Of a stretch of DNA of 10,979 nt, positions 5,504 to 10,979 are shown piece after piece; position 1 is the first letter of the stretch; every line of letters begins with the position of its first letter. The notes beneath the pieces are model-generated. The model made no database searches. It saw nothing but the letters and a program-made list of their open reading frames with translations, and was not told the origin of the DNA. This DNA comes from JAITWN01 sp034002745 (lineage in GTDB: Bacteria; Pseudomonadota; Gammaproteobacteria; SZUA-140): contig JAVEZY010000044.1 of NCBI GenBank assembly GCA_034002745.1, positions 1-10,979 of the forward strand. Direction: 5' to 3'. The position numbers were made by a program, and so were the translations under genes.

Positions 5504-6472
5504 TCAGGTGTTGACGACCTGCCTGCCGAGGGCGGACGCGATGACCTCCTCGGCCGAAACGCCGGTCTTGCCCCAGCTCATGAGCCGCTGCCAGGCGAGG
5601 TAGTTGGGTAAGTACTTTGTGGCTACGCCCCTGAGCCTGCGCTGTATCCACGACTTGAGGCGCTCGTGGTAGTGGTTGGCGGACTGAACGTGATAGACCT
5701 TGTCGAGGACGGGCCCGTGGTAGCTCGCGACGAAGGACTTGGTTTGCACGCCGAGCGTGCGCTGCAGGTGGAGAAAAGCGGAGTGACCGTCGGTGCAGAG
5801 AATGGTCTCGCCGGGCGTGACCGCCTCCTTGAGCGCGTCTGTCACTTCGACACCGGTCAGCCGACCAAGCACGCGGTCGGCAGTGAGGGCCTGACCTCGC
5901 GCCCGCCCCACAAGAACGGGAATCCAGTCTTTGTTCCTGCGCCCGCGCCCCTTGGCCTTGCCGCCCCGCTTGCGCGGCGGGCGGGTGAGCTTGCGAGAAC
6001 CCTTCTGCGATTCACGGAAGTAGGTCTCATCCACCTCAAGGATGCCGGTAACACCTTTGGGTTGATGAGCGACAACCTCGCTCAGGAAGCGGTGACGCCA
6101 CCGGAAGGCTTTGTCCAGCGACAGCCCGACCTCAGCCGCAGCCTGCCGCACGGTGTATCCCTTCCGCATGCACTGTGCGTAGGCCTCGAACTGGTCTTTG
6201 TCCCGCAGTCGCGAAAGCGGTGTTCCGGTCGCTGCGTTGAAGGTCTTGCCGCATGCGCGGCAAAGGAAGCGTTGCAGGCCGTTCTGGACACCGTTCCGCA
6301 CCACTTTCTCGCTACCACACCGGCGACAGGAGCAAGGGCGCGCAGCCTCGATAGCTCGGTAGCTTGCCCGCACCGTCTGCTCGGAAGCGAGGGCGCTGCG
6401 AACCTGCTCTAGTTGCCCAGCCGTAAGCTTCGTGACTGATTCGAGGAATCGCTTGAATTGACGGGCGTTCAT
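5504..6472 (-). CDS. IS1595-family transposase (DDNK type)
   Basis: The 322-aa transposase has an N-terminal zinc ribbon (C49-x2-C52, C71-x2-C74) followed by a GKTFNAATGTPLSRLR segment, a helical region TVRQAAAEVGLSLDKAFRWRHRFL (107-130), and the ISXO2-like catalytic domain. Catalytic residues visible are D148 (EVDETYF), D228 (CTDGHSAF), N266 and K273 in SANHYHERLKSWI, followed by the family signature GVATKYLPNYLAW. The full length looks intact. The start at 6472 has GGGGGAG just upstream, though close; an ATG at 6487 is in frame without a ribosome-binding site. The start lies 38 bases inside the right inverted repeat. It should act in cis on the two 27-bp ends. Confidence 0.94.
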   Translation of the reverse strand: MNARQFKRFLESVTKLTAGQLEQVRSALASEQTVRASYRAIEAARPCSCRRCGSEKVVRNGVQNGLQRFLCRACGKTFNAATGTPLSRLRDKDQFEAYAQCMRKGYTVRQAAAEVGLSLDKAFRWRHRFLSEVVAHQPKGVTGILEVDETYFRESQKGSRKLTRPPRKRGGKAKGRGRRNKDWIPVLVGRARGQALTADRVLGRLTGVEVTDALKEAVTPGETILCTDGHSAFLHLQRTLGVQTKSFVASYHGPVLDKVYHVQSANHYHERLKSWIQRRLRGVATKYLPNYLAWQRLMSWGKTGVSAEEVIASALGRQVVNT

Positions 6473-6509
6473 GGCTCCCCCTGTCATATCGACTACGCTA
6501 CTCTACCAC

Positions 6510-6536
6510 TCATCCACGCTTAACCTGAACAAAGCC
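6510..6536 (-). repeat. Right terminal inverted repeat of the IS1595 element
   Basis: Read inward on the minus strand from 6536 it begins GGCTTTGTTCAG and includes CGTGGATGA, matching the left end at 22 of 27 positions. The transposase start codon lies 38 bases inside it, so the transposase promoter probably overlaps this end. Confidence 0.92.
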
Positions 6537-6544
6537 AGTCATTC
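6537..6544. repeat. Right 8-bp target-site duplication (AGTCATTC)
   Basis: Exact copy of 4744-4751, directly outside the right inverted repeat. The insertion point is 53 bases downstream of the ETF-QO stop codon, so that gene was not disrupted, although any terminator further downstream was displaced by 1.8 kb. Confidence 0.93.
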
Positions 6545-6589
6545 TCATGCTCGTGTTTGCTTCCGTCGTTGCAATCGCTTCCCGCGGAC

Positions 6590-8227
6590 TCACATGCCCT
6601 GGTATATCGGCCCTTCGCCGCCCTGTGGCACGACCCAGTTGATGTTCTGGGTGGGGTCCTTGATGTCGCAGGTCTTGCAGTGCACGCAGTTCTGGGCATT
6701 GATCTGCAGGCGCGGGCCGGCTTCCTCCTGCACGATCTCATACACCCCGGCCGGGCAGTAGCGCTGCTCGGGCGCATCAAAGCGCGCCAGGTTGATCGCG
6801 ATCGGCACCGCGGCGTCCTTCAGGCGCAGGTGGCAGGGCTGCTCTTCCTCGTGGTTGGTGTTCGACAGGAACACCGAGGACAAGCGGTCGAAGGTCAGCA
6901 CGCCGTCCGGCTTGGGGTAGTCGATCTTCGGGCACTCGGCCGCCGGCCTGAGCTTGTCGTGGTCCGCGCTGTTGTGCAGCGTCCAGGGCACCTTGCCCTT
7001 GAACAGCACCTGGTCGATGCCGAACAGCAGCGAGCCCACGTACAGGCCCTTCTTCATGTAGGGCTTGAAGTTGCGCGTCTTGTGCAGTTCCGTATACAGC
7101 CATGATTCGCGGAAGGCCGCCGGGTAGGCGGTCAGGGCGTCGCGCTCGCGCTGCTGCGCCAGTGCCTCGAAGGCGGCCTCGGCGGCGAGCATGCCGCTCT
7201 TGATCGCGGCATGGCTGCCCTTGATGCGTGCCGCGTTGAGAAAGCCCGCGTCATCGCCGATCAGGCCGCCGCCCGGAAAGATCAGCCGCGGCAGGCTCTG
7301 CAGGCCGCCCGCGGCGATCGCGCGCGCACCATAGGCCAGGCGCTTGCCGCCGTCGAGATACTTGCGGATCTCGGGGTGGGTCTTGTAGCGCTGCATCTCC
7401 TCGAAGGGCGACAGATGCGGGTTGCTGTAGTTGAGCCCGACCACGTAGCCCACCGCCACCAGGTTGTCCTCGAGGTGATAGACGAAGCCGCCGCCGTAGG
7501 TGGCGTTGTCCATCGGCCAGCCGGCGGTGTGCACCACCAGGCCGGGGCGATGGTTCTCGGGCTTCACTTCCCACAGCTCCTTGATGCCGATGCCGTAGGT
7601 CTGGGGGTCGGCGCCGTCGCGCAGCTTGAACCTGGCTTCGAGCTGCTTGCCCAGGTGGCCGCGACAGCCTTCGGCGAACAGCGTGTACTTGGCATGCAGT
7701 TCCATGCCCGGCTGGTGGTGGGGGCCGGGGGTGCCGTCGCGGTTCAGGCCCATGTCGCCGGTGGCGACGCCCTTCACCGCGCCGGCTTCGTCGAACAGCA
7801 CCTCGGCGCCGGCAAAGCCGGGATAGACCTCGACGCCGGCCGCTTCGGCCTGCTCGCCCAGCCACTTCACCACGTTGCCCAGGCGCACGATGTAGTTGCC
7901 GTGGTTCACGAAACACTCGGGCAGCAGGCCGTTGGGGGCCTGGCGCGCGCCGGTCTCGGTGAGGAACAGCACCTTGTCCTCGGTCACCGCGGTCTTGAGC
8001 GGGGCGCCCTGTTCCTTCCAGTCCGGGATCAGCTCGGTGAGCGCCTTCGGGTCCATCACCGCGCCCGACAGGATGTGCGCGCCGATCTCGGCCGCCTTCT
8101 CGATCAGGCACACCGACAGTTCCTGCTCCTTGGCCGCGGCCAGCTGCTTGAGCCGGATCGCCGCCGAAAGCCCCGCGGGGCCTCCGCCGACGATCAGTAC
8201 GTCGAATTCCATCGATTCGCGTTCCAT
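6590..8227 (-). CDS. Electron transfer flavoprotein:ubiquinone oxidoreductase
   Basis: The 545-aa enzyme passes electrons from reduced ETF to membrane ubiquinone, linking acyl-CoA dehydrogenases and other ETF-dependent dehydrogenases to respiration. It has an N-terminal FAD motif (VLIVGGGPAGLSAA, glycines 14-19), the family block EIGAHILSGAVMDPKAL, GGLQSLPRLIFPGGGLIGDDAGFLN for the FAD/quinone region, and a C-terminal [4Fe-4S] site with C491, C514, C517 and C520 (YCPAG, NCVHCKTCDIKDPTQNINWVVPQGG). Length is normal and no defect is visible. The ATG at 8227 has a modest GAGAGC site. It stands alone here: no etfA/etfB neighbour is visible, and the IS1595 transposon begins just past its stop. It is a membrane-associated flavo-iron-sulfur protein. 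Confidence 0.96.
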   Translation of the reverse strand: MERESMEFDVLIVGGGPAGLSAAIRLKQLAAAKEQELSVCLIEKAAEIGAHILSGAVMDPKALTELIPDWKEQGAPLKTAVTEDKVLFLTETGARQAPNGLLPECFVNHGNYIVRLGNVVKWLGEQAEAAGVEVYPGFAGAEVLFDEAGAVKGVATGDMGLNRDGTPGPHHQPGMELHAKYTLFAEGCRGHLGKQLEARFKLRDGADPQTYGIGIKELWEVKPENHRPGLVVHTAGWPMDNATYGGGFVYHLEDNLVAVGYVVGLNYSNPHLSPFEEMQRYKTHPEIRKYLDGGKRLAYGARAIAAGGLQSLPRLIFPGGGLIGDDAGFLNAARIKGSHAAIKSGMLAAEAAFEALAQQRERDALTAYPAAFRESWLYTELHKTRNFKPYMKKGLYVGSLLFGIDQVLFKGKVPWTLHNSADHDKLRPAAECPKIDYPKPDGVLTFDRLSSVFLSNTNHEEEQPCHLRLKDAAVPIAINLARFDAPEQRYCPAGVYEIVQEEAGPRLQINAQNCVHCKTCDIKDPTQNINWVVPQGGEGPIYQGM

Positions 8228-8369
8228 TGCTTGCTCTCATTCACTTGAACACTGCGGGACCCCAGCCTTCCAGCCGCCCCCCTGTAGACAAGGCAAGTGG
8301 CTGCCGGAGGCTCACTTCGAATGGCGCCGACCATCCAGCCTGAGACTTGGTCGCTGAATCGGGCGGCCT

Positions 8370-8394
8370 GATAATAAATGATAATTTATCATTT
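8370..8394. promoter_or_regulatory. AT-rich Fur-box-like palindrome
   Basis: AAATGATAA (8376-8384), a central T, and TTATCATTT (8386-8394) form a perfect 19-base palindrome. GATAAT occurs twice as a direct repeat (8370-8375, 8380-8385), as in Fur-type hexamer arrays. It departs from the 7-1-7 Fur consensus because the arms are one base closer on each side. It stands out in a GC-rich context, 143 bases upstream of the ETF-QO start. Another AT-rich-binding regulator is possible. Confidence 0.4.
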
Positions 8395-8573
8395 TCATGC
8401 TCACAGAAACAGCGTTTTGAAGCATCGATCCTACCGCCTGACCAAGCCTGTGCGTGGCACTACCCGTTGAGCAAGAATAGTCAGGGCTTGCGAGGTGATG
8501 GAGCCACCGGCCGCCTCCACCTTACGGACATTGCACTGCCGTGTTCGACACGGATCTTCTGGTCCAGCCAATA

Positions 8574-8594
8574 ACTAACCTTCTAACAGTTAGT
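8574..8594. repeat. Inverted repeat ACTAAC / GTTAGT, candidate operator
   Basis: ACTAAC (8574-8579) and GTTAGT (8589-8594) are perfect 6-base inverted arms with a 9-base gap that itself holds another CTAAC (8583-8587). An adjacent TATAAA (8594-8599) could be a -10 element on the plus strand, but no matching -35 is clear. Confidence 0.3.
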
Positions 8595-8720
8595 ATAAAC
8601 TTCATCCGGAACATCCCCGAGCAGCCAGCAGCGCAGGCCACAATTGCAGTTCCAAGCCGACACGCCCATGAAAACAACGCCCCGCAGACAGCTCCGCACG
8701 AACAAGCATCCCGGAATCGA

Positions 8721-8755
8721 CGAGAACCTTTCCAGCAGGGAAACTCTCGTTCTCG
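8721..8755. repeat. Compound hairpin in the Usp-hemerythrin upstream region
   Basis: CGAGAAC (8721-8727) pairs with GTTCTCG (8749-8755), and inside it TTTCC (8729-8733) pairs with GGAAA (8739-8743) around a 5-base loop. It is about 165 bases before the Usp-hemerythrin start and has no U-tract. Confidence 0.35.
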
Positions 8756-8919
8756 GGCCGACGCAGCCATGCTGCTGCGATGACTAGGAGCACTCGCGAG
8801 TACAGCCTTCCAGTAGCGGTACACCGTCTTACTTGATTGAAGAATTTGTGGACGGCGTCTGCAGTGTCCATCCCTAATGAAGCTTCATCTTTTCCGGCAC
8901 ACCCGATTGCGAGGATTCC

Positions 8920-9957
8920 ATGTACAAGAACCTGCTTGTTCCTACCGACGGCTCGCAGTTGTCCAACCAGACCATAGGCAGCGCGGTTACCTTCGCAAAG
9001 GAGACCGGCGCTGCCATTACCTTCTTCTATGCGGCGCCGGACTTCCTGGCGACCGGTGAAGGCGCTGCCCTGCGCAGCATTGCGCCCGCCCTCCTGCCGG
9101 AAAGCATCGCGGGCGATGCCAATGCCGTTCTGTTGAAGGCCGAAGCCGCCGCACGCGCGGCAGGGGTATCCCACATATCCCTCTACAAGGTCAGCGACCG
9201 CCCCCATGAAGCAATCGTTCAGGCGGCCGAGGAGCAGGGCTGCGATCTCATCTTCATGGCTTCACGCGGACCGAAGAGCATCGGCGGCTTGCTGCTGGGT
9301 TCAGAGACGCTGAAGGTGCTGATGCATGCCAAGGTGCCAGTCCTGGTGTCGTCGGTCATGCGCAATTCGCCGACACCGGACATGAACAAGGCGCTGGCCA
9401 TCATCCAGGACGAGCACCGCTCTCTTGCCGCTGTTCTGCACGCCATGCAGCATCTGCTGAACCGCGCCATCGAACAGTCCACTACGCCCGACTTCCAACT
9501 GTTCGACCAACTGCTGCACTACATTCGCGAGTTTCCGGAGAAGCTGCATCACCCGAAGGAGAACGCCTACCTCTTCGCCCTGCTCCGCCAACGTACCCAC
9601 ACGGTCGACGACACACTGGCAGCGCTCGAAGCCGAGCATGCCGACGAGGCGGTATTGGACGAATTGCTCTCGGCACTGCGGAAATACCAGGCCGAAGGTA
9701 CGGCGCAGGCAGGTGAGTTCGCGGCGGCGCTGGAGCGCTTTACCAACGCGCAATGGCGACACATGAGCCTCGAGGAGAAGGTCGTCCTTCCGGCTGCACA
9801 GGCGCACCTGCTCGCCAGGGACTGGCAGGAGATTGCACATGCCTTCGACAAGAATGGCGACCCGCGCTTCGGTGCCGAACCGGATGCCGAGTTTCGCAAG
9901 CTTTTTGCCAAGCTTGCGCGCATGACCCGCCCGCTGAAGCCAGATGTCTCTACCTGA
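8920..9957 (+). CDS. UspA domain fused to a hemerythrin (HHE) domain
   Basis: The 345-aa protein joins a universal stress protein domain (1-146) to a hemerythrin-like four-helix bundle (about 155-340). The Usp part starts NLLVPTDGS and ends with ASRG-x9-GS (A114, G117, G127, S128), the UspA nucleotide motif with its first glycine replaced by alanine. The hemerythrin part offers di-iron ligands H166 (DEHR), H210 or H211 with E214 (LHHPKEN), H240 (EAEH) and H281 with E285/E286 (HMSLEE). Such domains bind O2, NO or peroxide, so the protein may sense gas or redox state and signal through the Usp half; that is inference. It is soluble, with no signal peptide. GAGGA lies 5 bases before the ATG. No operon partner follows; a hairpin and a convergent gene do. 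Confidence 0.9.
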   Translation: MYKNLLVPTDGSQLSNQTIGSAVTFAKETGAAITFFYAAPDFLATGEGAALRSIAPALLPESIAGDANAVLLKAEAAARAAGVSHISLYKVSDRPHEAIVQAAEEQGCDLIFMASRGPKSIGGLLLGSETLKVLMHAKVPVLVSSVMRNSPTPDMNKALAIIQDEHRSLAAVLHAMQHLLNRAIEQSTTPDFQLFDQLLHYIREFPEKLHHPKENAYLFALLRQRTHTVDDTLAALEAEHADEAVLDELLSALRKYQAEGTAQAGEFAAALERFTNAQWRHMSLEEKVVLPAAQAHLLARDWQEIAHAFDKNGDPRFGAEPDAEFRKLFAKLARMTRPLKPDVST

Positions 9958-9968
9958 TTCCGACACGT

Positions 9969-9994
9969 CCGGCCCCTTGCCGGCAAGGGGCCGG
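9969..9994. terminator. 26-bp perfect palindrome between convergent genes, likely terminator
   Basis: CCGGCCCCTTGCC (9969-9981) is followed directly by its reverse complement, giving an 11-bp GC-rich stem with a 4-base loop, 12 bases after the Usp-hemerythrin stop. There is no U-run on either strand, so it may be a weak intrinsic or bidirectional stop separating this gene from the convergent SDR gene. Confidence 0.55.
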
Positions 9995-10094
9995 GCCAGG
10001 GGCATGCTTGGCGTTCGACTGTGCGCGAATCTGCAGACTCTGCAGCGCTCGATCGGCAGGTATTGCGTGCGTTGTCTATCGGATCGAGGTGCGG

Positions 10095-10878
10095 TCAGCG
10101 CATCATCAGCGCACCACCATCGACCGGCAGCACCTGTCCGGTGATGAATCGAGCGCCTGTCGATGCCATGAATGCCAGCACCGGCACGAAATCCCGCTGC
10201 ACGTCCCCCAGCCTGCCGCCCAGAGGAATGTTGCGCGGGAATGTTGCGCGCGAGCTGAGCATCGTGCTCGGCCAGTTGCACCAAGCTCATTTCAGCACGG
10301 GTCTTGTCGTACATCGGCGTCCAGATCGCCGGGGCGATGGCATTGACGGTGATGCGATGCGGTGCCCACTCGCGCGCGATCGAGCGGACCCAGGCGAGTA
10401 CAGCACCTTTCGAAGCTGCATAGGCAGCCTTGCCGGGATAGCCCTGCACGCCGCCCGACGAAGCGAAATTGATGATTGCCCCGCCGCCACCCGCACACAG
10501 ATGAGGAAACACAGCCTGGTTCATCAGGAACGTGCCCGTTGCATTGATTCGCATCACCTGATCCCAGACAGCGAGTGGCGTCGATTCCGCGGGGCCTCCT
10601 GGCGCAATGCCTGCCGCATGGATCAGCACATCCAGGCCTCCAAGCTCCGCGACGGCCCGTTCCACCACAGGGGCCACCGATGCTGCGTCTCCCACATCCA
10701 CCCCGGTGAAGCCTACGGCACCGGCCGCTTCCGCGATCTGACGCCCGGCATCCTCCGCACGGTCGATTGAGAAAACACGGGCGCCCAATTGCGGAAATGC
10801 CCTTACCAAGCCCTCACCCATGCCGCTTGCGCCACCGGTAATGATGACTCTGTGACCTGCCCCCGTCTTTAGTGCCAT
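10095..10878 (-). pseudogene. Short-chain dehydrogenase/reductase, frameshifted by a 13-bp duplication
   Basis: Classical SDR features are intact: cofactor motif TGGASGMG (14-21), HAAG in place of NNAG (87-90), N112, S140, Y153 and K157 (YAASK). After residue 214 (RNIP) the frame breaks at a perfect 13-bp tandem duplication (10225-10250). Removing one copy gives L-G-G-R and then an SDR C-terminus with DFVPVLAFMAS, ITGQVLPVDGGALMM and a stop at 10095, exactly 256 aa. With the duplication the frame runs on through the convergent Usp gene to 9301. It is probably an NAD(P)-dependent alcohol or 3-oxoacyl reductase; the substrate is unknown. The ATG at 10878 fits SDR starts; an in-frame GTG at 10908 is possible. 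Either recent inactivation or a sequence error. Confidence 0.9.
10225..10250. repeat. Perfect 13-bp tandem duplication inside the SDR gene
   Basis: GGAATGTTGCGCG occurs at 10225-10237 and immediately again at 10238-10250. Thirteen is not a multiple of three, so it shifts the SDR frame at codon 215. Exact identity of the copies suggests a recent slippage or repair event, potentially reversible. Confidence 0.95.
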
Positions 10879-10930
10879 CGCCTGGTTAGCAGAGTCCCGA
10901 AATTTCACTCTTTCGAGTGGTGGTTGGTTT

Positions 10931-10964
10931 GCCCGTCATCGGGTGAATTCACCCGATGACGGGC
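10931..10964. repeat. Perfect 34-bp palindrome upstream of the SDR gene
   Basis: GCCCGTCATCGGGTGAA (10931-10947) is immediately followed by its reverse complement (10948-10964), with GAATTC at the centre. It can form a 15-bp stem with a 4-base loop. It lies 53 bases upstream of the SDR ATG. Neither side has a U-tract in the required position, so it is either an unconventional terminator of the gene beyond the window or a regulator operator. Confidence 0.6.
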
Positions 10965-10979
10965 GGCGAACTCGGCCGG

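Larger units (their letters stand above)
4752..6536. mobile_element. Complete IS1595-family transposon carrying a toxin-antitoxin operon
   Basis: The element is 1,785 bp. Both ends start GGC and continue TGTTCAG; the two 27-base ends agree at 22 positions. Perfect 8-bp target duplications flank it. It holds a minus-strand IS1595 transposase (5504-6472) near the right end and, between the transposase stop and the left end, a plus-strand Phd/RelE-type operon (4867-5470) with its own promoter, converging on the transposase gene. IS1595-family members are usually nearer 1 kb, and variants with passenger genes are known in this family. Intact ends, intact duplication and intact genes suggest a fairly recent insertion that may still be active. 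Confidence 0.93.
8228..8919. other. 692-bp non-coding region between divergent genes
   Basis: The stretch separates the divergent ETF-QO and Usp-hemerythrin genes. I find no reading frame with a credible ribosome-binding site and protein-like sequence. It contains an AT-rich Fur-box-like palindrome (8370-8394), an inverted repeat ACTAAC/GTTAGT (8574-8594), a compound hairpin (8721-8755), and a 10-base palindrome ACTCGCGAGT (8792-8801). It presumably holds both promoters and could hide a small RNA or remnants of a lost gene. Confidence 0.55.

Noticed and set aside
5486..5512. Possible left end of the insertion sequence immediately after the transposase stop
   Set aside because: It shares only a few bases with the right end and gives no target duplication. 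The true left end at 4752 matches 22 of 27 bases and has an exact 8-bp duplication.
7211..8248. 345-codon plus-strand frame opposite the ETF-QO gene
   Set aside because: It is the antisense shadow of a gene with clear catalytic motifs and has no ribosome-binding site or domain signature.
9301..10908. A 535-aa minus-strand reading frame that looks like an SDR fused to a novel C-terminal domain
   Set aside because: The second half is the antisense of the Usp-hemerythrin gene, reached only because the 13-bp duplication shifts the SDR frame. Removing one copy restores a normal 256-aa SDR ending at 10095.
1..10979. CRISPR array or ribosomal RNA
   Set aside because: No regularly spaced repeat series and no rRNA-like sequence were found on reading the window.

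Overview
The window looks like chromosome plus an inserted mobile region from a GC-rich Gram-negative bacterium, most likely a betaproteobacterium (Rhodocyclales or Burkholderiales-like). This rests on the high GC content, a complete ETF:ubiquinone oxidoreductase, a UspA-hemerythrin fusion and a gene set typical of proteobacterial integrative elements. The genus is an inference, not a reading.

Positions 1-4011 carry a genomic-island or ICE module read mostly on the minus strand. In transcription order it has an AlpA-type regulator, an HTH plus tyrosine-recombinase-like protein without an apparent nucleophilic tyrosine, a tightly coupled DUF1173 protein, a zinc/RDF-like protein ('hydrolase or metal-binding protein' type), and the first codons of a further gene leaving the window. 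An IHF-beta-like gene sits on the plus strand inside this block. These genes look like a DNA-transaction and excision-control module. Positions 4012-4743 hold no recognised gene but many hairpins and repeats.

Positions 4752-6536 are a complete 1,785-bp IS1595-family transposon. Its 27-bp terminal inverted repeats match at 22 positions, and it is flanked by a perfect 8-bp target duplication (AGTCATTC at 4744-4751 and 6537-6544). Besides the DDNK transposase it carries a full Phd/RelE-type toxin-antitoxin operon with its own strong promoter, so it is a self-contained transposon with an addiction-module passenger. It landed about 50 bp past the stop codon of the ETF-QO gene.

Positions 6590-10979 look like core chromosome. 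An ETF-QO gene (minus) is followed by a 692-bp non-coding stretch with an AT-rich Fur-box-like palindrome. Next come a plus-strand UspA-hemerythrin fusion, a 26-bp palindromic hairpin between convergent genes, and a minus-strand SDR gene. A perfect 13-bp tandem duplication (10225-10250) frameshifts the SDR; removing one copy restores a canonical 256-aa SDR. A perfect 34-bp palindrome lies upstream of the SDR at the window edge.
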